Of a stretch of 64,000 nt of DNA, positions 15,541 through 24,100 are shown one piece after another. The notes beneath the pieces were generated by a model, which had not been told where the DNA came from, did no database searches, and worked only from the letters and a program-made list of their open reading frames with translations. Within the stretch, counting starts at the first letter, position 1, and every line of letters starts with the position of its first letter. The position numbers were made by a program, and so were the translations under genes. Origin of the DNA: CBDAPI01 sp964565865. GTDB lineage: Bacteria > Acidobacteriota > UBA6911 > RPQK01 > CBDAPI01. The DNA is taken from positions 1 through 64,000 of the forward strand of contig CAZMGM010000001.1 in NCBI GenBank assembly GCA_964565865.1, given 5' to 3'.

Positions 15541-17544
15541 TCATCTCTTCGGTCCATCAAGGCTCGTAAACCGAGAACCGGAAAAGTCGTCCACTAGTTC
15601 AACTCGTTGCAGGCAACGAACCGAATTGCAGAGAAACACCTCATCCGCAGAAGCAAAATCTGCTGGATACAGAACTCTCTCCTCTATTGCGATCTCCTGG
15701 GAATCCAGCAGATACTGCCGGAAAAGGCCGGGCAGCAGTCCGCAATCGACCGGAGGCGTGAAGTGCTGCGATCCTTGCCTGATGACCACATTGCTGCGCG
15801 CGCCCTCGGCGACCTCACCCCGCTCATTTAGAAAAACCAGGTCGAACAACCCCATTTCCTGTGCGCTGCGCAGGGCTCGATCATAGCCTGCCCGCTTGCT
15901 GGTCTTGTGGTAGAGAAAACGATTGCATGGGTCGATTCGTTGCAAAGCTATGGCCACGCTCTCAATGTCCCTTGCCGGAGCAATCCTGCGATGAGATATT
16001 CGCACCTCTCCTCTTCGGTTCACAACCATCCGGACTCGAAAGACATCATTCCCTTCACTCTCACCCTGCAGTTTCTCCTCATGGAGCCGCAGGGAGTCCC
16101 GCATCTCCCCGGGATCAAAGGAGAATCCGAAATGGCTTGCCGAATTCTCGGCTCGCCGGCAGTGCTCCTCCAGTAGAAACCAGCCACTGGTTCGATCCCA
16201 TCTGAGGGTTTCCAGAAGCTCTAGATCGTATAGAGAACCCCCTAGAAAGCGGGCCTTCGTGAGGCACTCCCGATATTCGGCAGCGTTATCCGAATCATAG
16301 GTCACACCGCTGCCCACGCCCATCTCTGCCAGGCCCTGCTCGCCATCCACAACGACGGTCCGGATCGCCACATTGAATACCGACTGTCGCCCCGGGGAAA
16401 AAAACCCGACGGAGCCCGTGTACACACCTCGGGGCTCCCTCTCCAGTTCCTGGATAATCTGCATGGTTCGAATCTTTGGGGCACCCGTAACCGAACCGCT
16501 GGGGAAAACACCGCGGATGAGTTCCTGCAGAGAACACCCCGGGCGCAGCTCAGCCTCAATGACCGAAGTTGCCTGGTACACGGTCTCGTACTCTTCGACA
16601 GCGTAGTACTCCGGCACCTTCACGCTTCCCACTTTCGCTATACGGCCGACGTCGTTGCGAAGCAAGTCCACGATCATCAGGTTCTCGGCACGGTCTTTGG
16701 CGGAGTCAAGCAACCTGCGGCGATTTCGCTCATCTTCGTCAGGGGTTCGCCCGCGCGGGGCGGTTCCCTTCATGGGTCGCAGCGTTAATTGATCGTTCTG
16801 GAGACACAAGAACAGCTCTGGAGAAAAGGAGAGCATAGAATTTCTGTCCATTTTGACAAAAGCCGTGTAAGCGACCCGCTGTCTCCCTCGAAGCTGACAG
16901 TAGAGATCGGCCAAACAATGCTCCCAGGGAAAGCTCACCTTGAATGAGAAGTTCACCTGGTAGGTGTTTCCATTCCGGATGTGCTGCTTTATCTGGTGCA
17001 GAGCACGGTGGAATTCTTCTTCATCCATTGAGGGCGCGGGGACAATCTCACGGATGGTCGGGGCGTAATGCGATCCCTCCAGGTCAGCAGCGATCTTCAG
17101 GGCGCGCTCCTCGCCACTTTCGAAGGCCTTGCTTCGGTGATTGTAGATCCACGGCTCTTCGTAAAGCCCGAACCACATCAGCGGCGTTGCTGCCTTGCCA
17201 CCACCGGAGAAACCATCCTCGAAGGCATAACCCAGCTCATAGGCCATGAAGCCGGCTGCAAAGGAGCCCTCGTCGACCGCATTCTCCAACTGCTCGAGAC
17301 AACCGGATACTTCCTCCAGCGCGTAGCACTCTATCGTGGAATGGGGTTCAAGGAAGATGTAACTGCGAAACTCCGACCGCCCGGGCCTTGCCGTCTCGAG
17401 AACGACAGCATCAGGCTGATCTTCCACCCAGCGTAAAAAAGTTGGGGTCAACAGTCCATCTCTACCGACGATGGTCTTCATACTCCTCACGGTTTCTGGC
17501 ACTCCCGGCAACATGTACCCAGGCGATCCGGAAAAGGCAGTCAT
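15541..17544 (-). CDS. pabBC: fused aminodeoxychorismate synthase / aminodeoxychorismate lyase
   Basis: A 667-residue two-domain enzyme for p-aminobenzoate, a folate precursor. Residues about 30-435 are a chorismate-binding PabB domain with RPMKGTAPRG (257-266), ENLMIVDLLRND (287-298) and PSGSVTGAPKIRTMQ (348-362). Residues about 440-667 are a class IV PLP aminotransferase-fold PabC, with the likely PLP lysine in HKTSKRAGYD. The fusion would make aminodeoxychorismate, then release PABA and pyruvate. No glutamine amidotransferase PabA is in the window. An inner Met (residue 22) is another possible start. The domain call is strong; anthranilate synthase is unlikely because of the fused lyase. 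Confidence 0.92.
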   Translation of the reverse strand: MTAFSGSPGYMLPGVPETVRSMKTIVGRDGLLTPTFLRWVEDQPDAVVLETARPGRSEFRSYIFLEPHSTIECYALEEVSGCLEQLENAVDEGSFAAGFMAYELGYAFEDGFSGGGKAATPLMWFGLYEEPWIYNHRSKAFESGEERALKIAADLEGSHYAPTIREIVPAPSMDEEEFHRALHQIKQHIRNGNTYQVNFSFKVSFPWEHCLADLYCQLRGRQRVAYTAFVKMDRNSMLSFSPELFLCLQNDQLTLRPMKGTAPRGRTPDEDERNRRRLLDSAKDRAENLMIVDLLRNDVGRIAKVGSVKVPEYYAVEEYETVYQATSVIEAELRPGCSLQELIRGVFPSGSVTGAPKIRTMQIIQELEREPRGVYTGSVGFFSPGRQSVFNVAIRTVVVDGEQGLAEMGVGSGVTYDSDNAAEYRECLTKARFLGGSLYDLELLETLRWDRTSGWFLLEEHCRRAENSASHFGFSFDPGEMRDSLRLHEEKLQGESEGNDVFRVRMVVNRRGEVRISHRRIAPARDIESVAIALQRIDPCNRFLYHKTSKRAGYDRALRSAQEMGLFDLVFLNERGEVAEGARSNVVIRQGSQHFTPPVDCGLLPGLFRQYLLDSQEIAIEERVLYPADFASADEVFLCNSVRCLQRVELVDDFSGSRFTSLDGPKR

Positions 17545-17558
17545 CGAACCGACCCAAG

Positions 17559-17587
17559 TTTAAAGTTTAAAGATCTGCCCTGTTCAA
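17559..17587 (-). promoter_or_regulatory. possible promoter of the PabB-PabC gene
   Basis: On the minus strand TTGAAC (17587-17582) and TTTAAA (17564-17559) are 17 bases apart, 14 bases before the ATG at 17544. The -10 lies in a short AAGTTTAAAGTTTAAAG direct repeat. The rest of the divergent spacer up to 17703 shows no clear feature. Confidence 0.4.
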
Positions 17588-17703
17588 GTAACGTAGTCTG
17601 GCGAAAGGCGATTCTCCAGGAGAACGGAAGAGCGGTCAATTCGAATCCGCAAGAATTCCTGGGTGCAATTCCCTCCGAAGAAGGGGAGATTGATAAAAAA
17701 ACC

Positions 17704-20319
17704 ATGGGAATGAACGGCAACCGATTGATCGTCGCCTCCCTGTTCGCCACTGGCCTGTGTTCTTGTCAGTGGCAGGACCCCTCCGAAGTGGCAGCTCTCA
17801 AAGCCCTCCACGACAGCGCCCTTTATGAAGTGTCCCGGAACCTGGAGGTACCGGAAGGATTCCAGGTGGAGCTCATCTATGCGGTGCCGCTCGAAAAACA
17901 GGGTTCCTGGGTCGCGCTGACGTCAGACGCCGCAGGGCGACTGATTACCTCAGATCAATTTGGAAGTCTGTACCGGGTCACCGTCGGGGAGCGAGCTTTC
18001 GGGACCAGGGTCGAGAAGTTGGACGTACCCATCGGTCACGCACAGGGACTTCTCTATGCCCATGACAGCCTCTATGTAACGGTAAACCTCTACCCGAGTG
18101 CAAAGGATACGGGTACGGAAGGAAGTGGAGTCTATCGACTATGGGACAGCGACGGAGATGATCAGTTCGACCAGGTCGAGCTGCTGCAATCGCTGGAGCC
18201 CGTGAAAAATGAAAACGGACACGGAGAACACGGACCCCACGCCCTGCGGCTTGCTCCCGACGGTCGCATTTATCTGGTTGCCGGCAATGGCACTAGCTTG
18301 CCGCAGCCGCTGGAACCGACGTCTCCGCACCGCGGTTGGGCCGATGATCTGCTGATTCCCACGAGTGACGCCTTTGTGCCCGGCGGTTGGATTGCCCGCA
18401 CTGACAAAACAGGGGAGGCCTGGGAGTTGTTTGCCGGCGGACTTCGCAACTCCTATGACATTGCTTTTCAAGCGGACGGGGAACTGTTCACCTTCGACGC
18501 AGATTCCGAACACGACATCGGCATGCCCTGGTATCGACCTACTCGAGTCCACCATGTGGTGTCTGCTGGGGAATATGGCTGGCGTTACGATTCGGGCCCC
18601 TGGCGGCCCTACGGCAAGTGGCCCAATCACTATCCCGACAGCGTGGGTAGTGCCGTCGATGTTGGCTTCGGTTCCCCGGCCGGGCTGGTTTTCGGAACTG
18701 GAGCTCGTTTCCCAAGCAGGTATCAGCGGGCGCTCTTTGCCTGTGACTGGGCCTCGGGAAAGATCTATGCCATTCACCTGCAACCACAGGGGGCCACTTA
18801 CAAGGCAACTTTTGAGACCTTCCTGAAGGGAAGTGCTCTGCCGGTGACCGACATCGTGGTCCACCAGGACGGAGCCCTTTATTTCACGGTGGGGGGTCGG
18901 GAGGCCAGGTCCGGCCTGTTCCGCATCCGCTACACGAAGGAGGACACGGATGTCTATAGGCCCATTCTAGCGTTAAACCGTCACGTTCCAGACACGGATC
19001 CGGTCGGGCCGATCGACAATCCCTCGGCCTCCCGAGCCCGGAAGTTGCGCAGACACCTGGAAGAGTTTCATGGTCGTGAAAATCCGCGGGCAGTGCAGGA
19101 GGCCTGGCCTCATCTGTCCAGTCCCGACCGCGCCATCCGCTACGCAGCCCGTATCGCGATCGAGCACCAGAACCCGGCACGGTGGCAGGATCGGGCGCTG
19201 CGGGAGGAGGACGTTGTTGCCGCGACCCAGGCCCTGGTAGGCCTGGCACGAGTGGGTGAAGCAAGCCTGCAGAAGAAAGTCCTGGGGAGGCTCAACCAGC
19301 TCCCCCTGCAGAAGCTTTCCGAAGAGAAACTCCTGGAGGTACTCCGTGCCTATGGCCTAGCTCTCATCCGTATGGGCCCTGTGCACGAAGCCATTGCGAG
19401 CGGCGTCATCCAACGCCTGGCCCCCCTGTTTCCCTCGTCCAGCCAGAGACTGAACCGGGAACTTTCCCTGCTGCTGGTTTACCTGGAGGCTCCTGGGGTG
19501 ATCGACAAATTGTTGAAGCTGCTCCAAGCATCTCAGGAACAGGAGCAGATGTTTTACTCCGCCACCCTGAGTCAGGTCAGAGTAGGTTGGACGCGGCAAC
19601 AGCTCCAGGTTTTCTTCAGTTTGCTGAACCTTGCTCAGGAAGAGTATCTCCTGGCCGAGACGGCCCTGGGGAGAAGCGGTCTGAACAGTCGATTCGTCTA
19701 CATGATTGAGACCTTTCGCCGGGATGTGGCTGAAAGCCTGAGCGACCGAGAAAGAGCGGCACTCGAGGACGTCATCGAGAAGGATGTGAAGGTGGCGGGT
19801 TTGGAATCCAGCCGGAAATTTGTACGCGAGTGGAAACCGGCCGATTTTCTCGCCCTGCTCGATCGGGTGGAAAGCGGCCGCTCTTACGAAAGCGGCCGGT
19901 CTGCCTACACGGCCACGGGGTGCGCCAAATGCCACCGGTTCAGTGACCAGGGAGGCACCACGGGACCCGACATTACTGCAGTGGGAAATCGTTTCGACGC
20001 TCAGTACCTTCTGGAATCCCTTCTTGTTCCATCCAAGGTGGTTTCCGATCGTTTCCTCAACGAGGTCATCAAAATGGAGGACGGCGTGATCCACACAGGC
20101 AGGGTGGTCTACAACGACGGAAAACTGCTGCGGATTCGCAAAGACCCTTTCACTCAAACGGTGAGCGACCTTGCCGTCAATAAAATTGCGACACGCAAAC
20201 TAGTGGAAACTTCAGAAATGCCCGAAGGGCTGCTTAATGTCCTCACCGAAGATGAGATTCTGGACCTGATCGCTTATCTGAGCACAGGAGGAAATCCGAA
20301 CCACCAGGCCTTCCAGTAG
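17704..20319 (+). CDS. exported propeller-HEAT-cytochrome c protein (PVC-type heme-binding)
   Basis: An 871-residue exported protein, probably a lipoprotein (signal segment LIVASLFATGLCSC, candidate Cys21). Residues about 45-410 are a sugar-dehydrogenase-like beta-propeller (EGFQVELIY, HGPHALRLAPDGRIYLVAG, AGGLRNSYDIAFQADGELF, GWRYDSGPW). Residues about 430-700 are helical, HEAT-like. The C-terminus is a cytochrome c domain with heme motif CAKCH (Cys740, Cys743, His744), GTTGPDIT and a final ILDLIAYLSTGG. This plan matches the PVC-type CxxCH proteins of Planctomycetota and Acidobacteriota, which are thought to oxidise extracytoplasmic sugars or alcohols and pass electrons to the heme. The cofactor (PQQ or none) is not proven. 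It leads a tight three-gene set with the DUF1080 and 1522-residue genes. Confidence 0.88.
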   Translation: MGMNGNRLIVASLFATGLCSCQWQDPSEVAALKALHDSALYEVSRNLEVPEGFQVELIYAVPLEKQGSWVALTSDAAGRLITSDQFGSLYRVTVGERAFGTRVEKLDVPIGHAQGLLYAHDSLYVTVNLYPSAKDTGTEGSGVYRLWDSDGDDQFDQVELLQSLEPVKNENGHGEHGPHALRLAPDGRIYLVAGNGTSLPQPLEPTSPHRGWADDLLIPTSDAFVPGGWIARTDKTGEAWELFAGGLRNSYDIAFQADGELFTFDADSEHDIGMPWYRPTRVHHVVSAGEYGWRYDSGPWRPYGKWPNHYPDSVGSAVDVGFGSPAGLVFGTGARFPSRYQRALFACDWASGKIYAIHLQPQGATYKATFETFLKGSALPVTDIVVHQDGALYFTVGGREARSGLFRIRYTKEDTDVYRPILALNRHVPDTDPVGPIDNPSASRARKLRRHLEEFHGRENPRAVQEAWPHLSSPDRAIRYAARIAIEHQNPARWQDRALREEDVVAATQALVGLARVGEASLQKKVLGRLNQLPLQKLSEEKLLEVLRAYGLALIRMGPVHEAIASGVIQRLAPLFPSSSQRLNRELSLLLVYLEAPGVIDKLLKLLQASQEQEQMFYSATLSQVRVGWTRQQLQVFFSLLNLAQEEYLLAETALGRSGLNSRFVYMIETFRRDVAESLSDRERAALEDVIEKDVKVAGLESSRKFVREWKPADFLALLDRVESGRSYESGRSAYTATGCAKCHRFSDQGGTTGPDITAVGNRFDAQYLLESLLVPSKVVSDRFLNEVIKMEDGVIHTGRVVYNDGKLLRIRKDPFTQTVSDLAVNKIATRKLVETSEMPEGLLNVLTEDEILDLIAYLSTGGNPNHQAFQ

Positions 20320-20338
20320 TACTCACTTTCAGGAACAA

Positions 20339-20366
20339 GTAGGAGCTCCGTCGGGAGCGCGACGAA
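20339..20366 (+). repeat. short GTAGGAGC-type intergenic palindrome
   Basis: GTAGGAGCTCCGTCGGGAGC followed by GCGACGAA holds a small inverted repeat (GCTCC/GGAGC). Similar elements starting GTAGGAGC occur at about 6681-6709 (minus) and 26755-26784, all between genes. They look like members of a dispersed REP-like family. Confidence 0.4.
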
Positions 20367-20376
20367 AGGAATATCC

Positions 20377-21060
20377 ATGCTGAACAAAATGCGATGGTTA
20401 TGCATGACAATTGGGCTGTTCGCGCCGTTGGCTTGCAACGGGCCAGCTCCGATCTCCCCACCCGCAGGATTCACGAACTTGTTCAACGGCCATGATCTGA
20501 CCGGCTGGGGGTATGACGGGAGCGGACACTGGGGGGCGGAAAATGACGTACTCGTGTACGACGGCGGAGGCTGGCAACCCTATCCCAATACGGTGTGGGA
20601 GCGGAATCTGCACACAGAAAAGGAGTACGGCGACTTTATCCTTCTTATCGATTGGAAGATCGAAAAAGACGGCAACAGCGGAATCTTCCTGCGCGCCGCC
20701 CCGGAAACGCCGAACATTCTGGTGGATAAGGGGTACGGAACATCGGCGTCGGAGGTACAGGTGGAAATCTGGGACAGGACCGCCGTCGTTTACTCATCTC
20801 TCCACGGGTCCGGGGGCGTCGTTTTTTATAACTCAGAGGAACGAATCCCTCTTCGGACGGCCGACCATCCGCTGGGCGAGTGGAACCATTTTGAGATCCG
20901 GGTGGAGGGGGACCTGGTGACCGTTCGTCTTAATGACGAGTTGGTTCTCGACAAGTATGCTGCAGATTTCCAGAGGCCACGAGGCTCGATCATCCTGCAA
21001 CATCACGGCTCCCCGTTATGGTTCAAGAACATTTACCTCAAGGAACTCAAGGAACAGTAA
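20377..21060 (+). CDS. DUF1080 (3-keto-disaccharide hydrolase-like) lipoprotein
   Basis: A 227-residue exported protein with a lipoprotein signal (MTIGLFAPLAC, candidate Cys20) and one concanavalin-like DUF1080 domain: FTNLFNGHDLTGW at its start, KEYGDFILLIDWKI, GNSGIFLRA, VQVEIWD, PLGEWNHFEIRVEGD, and GSIILQHHG. Some members act on 3-keto-glycosides and others only bind carbohydrate. It lies between two propeller-cytochrome proteins, 57 and 48 bp away, and probably shares their operon, which would fit oxidation of a disaccharide at C3 followed by hydrolysis of the keto sugar; this pathway link is inference. GAAAGGAA precedes the ATG. Confidence 0.88.
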   Translation: MLNKMRWLCMTIGLFAPLACNGPAPISPPAGFTNLFNGHDLTGWGYDGSGHWGAENDVLVYDGGGWQPYPNTVWERNLHTEKEYGDFILLIDWKIEKDGNSGIFLRAAPETPNILVDKGYGTSASEVQVEIWDRTAVVYSSLHGSGGVVFYNSEERIPLRTADHPLGEWNHFEIRVEGDLVTVRLNDELVLDKYAADFQRPRGSIILQHHGSPLWFKNIYLKELKEQ

Positions 21061-21108
21061 AGGAAGTCCCACTGCGGCGGGGCGCGTGAAAGGAACGGTG
21101 GCACACTG

Positions 21109-24100
21109 ATGCGATTGAGTAATATCGCTCCGTGGGGGAAATCGCGCGCGGCTGTGTGCTTCATGGGATTGTCGGCAGCCTTTGGCTCTGCTCTGCTCCC
21201 AGGTTGCTCGATTTTCGGGCCCACACTGCATCTCCAGAAAGGGGATCATGTGATCCTCGTCGGAAACACTCTGGCCGAGCGCATGCAGTACTTCGGCTAC
21301 TTCGAAACCCTTCTGCACTCGCGCTTTCCCGAACACGAGCTGGTGGTTCGAAATCTGGGCTACTCTGCCGATGAGCTCAGTTTCCGACCCCGGTCCCTGA
21401 ACTTCGGCAGCCCCGACGACCATTTGACGATGTGGAAAGCCGACGTAATTGTTGCCTTCTTCGGGTTCAATGAGTCTTTTTCCGGCCCGAAGGGACTCGA
21501 GGACTTCAAGGCAGATCTGGCGGAATTCATCCAGCACACCAAGTCTCAGTCCTACAACGGCGAATCGGCTCCACAACTGGTACTGGTCTCACCCATCGCA
21601 CACGAAAACCTGGGAAACCCCAACTACCCGGACGGCTCCGCCAATAACGTCAACCTTGAAATATACACCCGGGCAATGGAGGACCTCGCCTATCAGCACA
21701 ATGTGTCTTTCGTAGATCTGTTTACCGCCTCGTTGCAGGCTATGGAGGCACGCTCCAGGCCCCTGACCTTCAACGGGATCCATCTCGATGAGGAGGGCTA
21801 TTCAGTCATCGCAGAGCTCCTGGACACAGGACTGTTTGGAGGCCATCCGAATCCAGAGAAGGAAACCTTTGAGCTGAGGTCCGAAGTGAATGAGAAGAAT
21901 CTTTTTTTCTTTCATCGCTATCGGGCTGTTAACGGCTACTACATCTACGGGGGAAGATCGCAGCGTAACAACGGAAACCCACCCTTCACCGATGCTTATG
22001 TCCTAGAGAACGAACGAGGCAAGCTGGATGACATGGTGGCCATCCGTGACCGGCGTGTCTGGACAGTTGCCCGAGGACTTCCTGTCAGTGAAATCATCAA
22101 CGATACTCAGACGCGACCTCTCTACGAGATTCCGACCAACCTGCATCAACCGGCTCGGGTCCTCCCACCCGAAGAAGCACTGAAAAAGTTCAAGCCAGCA
22201 CCGGGGTATTCAGTCAACCTTTTTGCCAGCGAGGTGGAGTTCCCCGAACTCAAGAACCCGGTGCAACTAACGTTTGACGCCAGGGGCCGCCTCTGGATTC
22301 TGACCATGCCCGACTATCCGATGTTTCAGCCACCCAACCGTCCCAACGATCGACTACTTTTCCTGGAAGATCTGGACGGAGATGGCCGTGCCGACAAGCT
22401 GCAGGTGTTCGCGGACGGTCTCCACGTTCCCACCGGATTCGAACTGGGAGATGGGGGCGTCTATGTCGCCCAGCAACCCAATCTCATGTTCCTGAAAGAC
22501 ACGGATGGCGATGACCGTGCGGATCTGCGGGAGCTCATCCTGCACGGATTCGACTCGGCCGATTCGCACCATTCGATCAGCGCTTTCACATGGGGTCCCG
22601 GCGGCGGGCTCTATATGAACGAGGGCACGTTTCATTTCACTTCGGTGGAAACTCACTCCGGTCCCATCCGCAACGCCCATGGCGGCGTCTACCGCTTTGA
22701 CCCTACCAGGCAACGTCTGGAAACCTTCGTGAGCTACAACTTCGCGAATCCCTGGGGCCACGTATTCGATGCCTGGGGCCAGGATTTCGTGGCCGACGCC
22801 TCGGGTGGCCACAATTACTTCGCCACGGCGTTTTCCGGCAAGGCACCCCCGTTTTCCGGGCAGCCGGACTTCGGGCCTTTCAAGTTTATCAATCGGCGTC
22901 GCATGAAGACTTTCATCCCCATGCGGGTGCGCCCGACCTCGGGGTGCGAGATCGTTTCCAGCCGCCACTTCCCCCCATCGGCCCAGGGCAACTTTTTGTT
23001 GAACAATGTGATCGGGTTCCAGGGAATTCTCCAGCACAGAGTAACGGAGGCCGGCTCCGGATTCGTGGGGACCGAGATCGAACCGATTCTCTTTTCCAGC
23101 GATCGAAACTTCCGCCCCACCGATATGCAGTTCGGGCCCGATGGAGCACTCTACGTAGTGGACTGGTTCAACCCTCTCATTGGCCACATGCAGCACAATC
23201 TGCGCGATCCCAACCGAGACAAGACACACGGCAGAGTGTGGAGGATCACCTATCCAAGCCGTCCTCTCATAACTCCTCCCAGGATCGCCGGTGAACCGCT
23301 TGAAGCGCTCTTTGAACTGCTCAAGAGCCCTGAGGACCGGACTCGATATCGGGCCCGGCTGGAGCTCCGGGAGCATGATCAGGAACAAGTAGTCTCAGCA
23401 GCGGACCGGTGGATCGAGGGGCTGGACCCGATGGACCAGGATTATGAGCACCAACTCCTGGAGGCACTCTGGGTCCATCAGCATCACAATGCTTTAAACT
23501 TGCCCCTTCTCCGGCGCGTCCTTCGTTCACCCGATTACAGGGCCCGGGCGGCTGCCACAAGGGTGCTCTCCTACTGGCGGAACGACATCAAGGGCCTCAT
23601 GGACCTTCTTCGCACCCAAGCGAATGACGAACATCCCCGTGTGCGCCTGGAGACGGTCCGCGCGTTGAGTTTTCTCGAGAGCGCGAGTGCGGCAGAGGTC
23701 GCTCTGGAAATCTTGCGGCACCCTTTGGACTACTATCTGAGCTACACGCTCAACGAGACCATAGCGACCTTAAAACCCTACTGGGAGCCGCTAATCACCT
23801 CTGGGCGTGTGCTCATAGAGTCGAATACCGCCGGTAGCGAATATCTGCTAGCGCGGCTAGACGTGGCCGCCTTGCAGCAGGCCGCCCCCACCCCGCCGAC
23901 CCTGCTGGCCCTGTTGGCACGGGCCGACGTACAACCGGAATTCCGTGAGAAAGCGCTGGCCAGGCTGGCGGAACTGAATTCGACTAGTCGGACTGCGGAG
24001 CTGCTGAAGGCCATCCGCAGGACCGACAAAGCCGATGGAGCGGACATAGAATCGGTGCTTCAGGATCTGGGAGACCTGCTGGAAACTCGGCCGGTGGAAA

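Noticed and set aside
17628..17700. tRNA-like TTCGAATCC sequence
   Set aside because: No acceptor stem, anticodon arm or CCA end could be drawn around it.
22354..23388. 344-codon minus-strand frame, and a similar one at 24613-25515
   Set aside because: Both lie within the 1522-residue gene, whose motifs (propeller, cupredoxin, heme) are clear. The antisense frames carry none.
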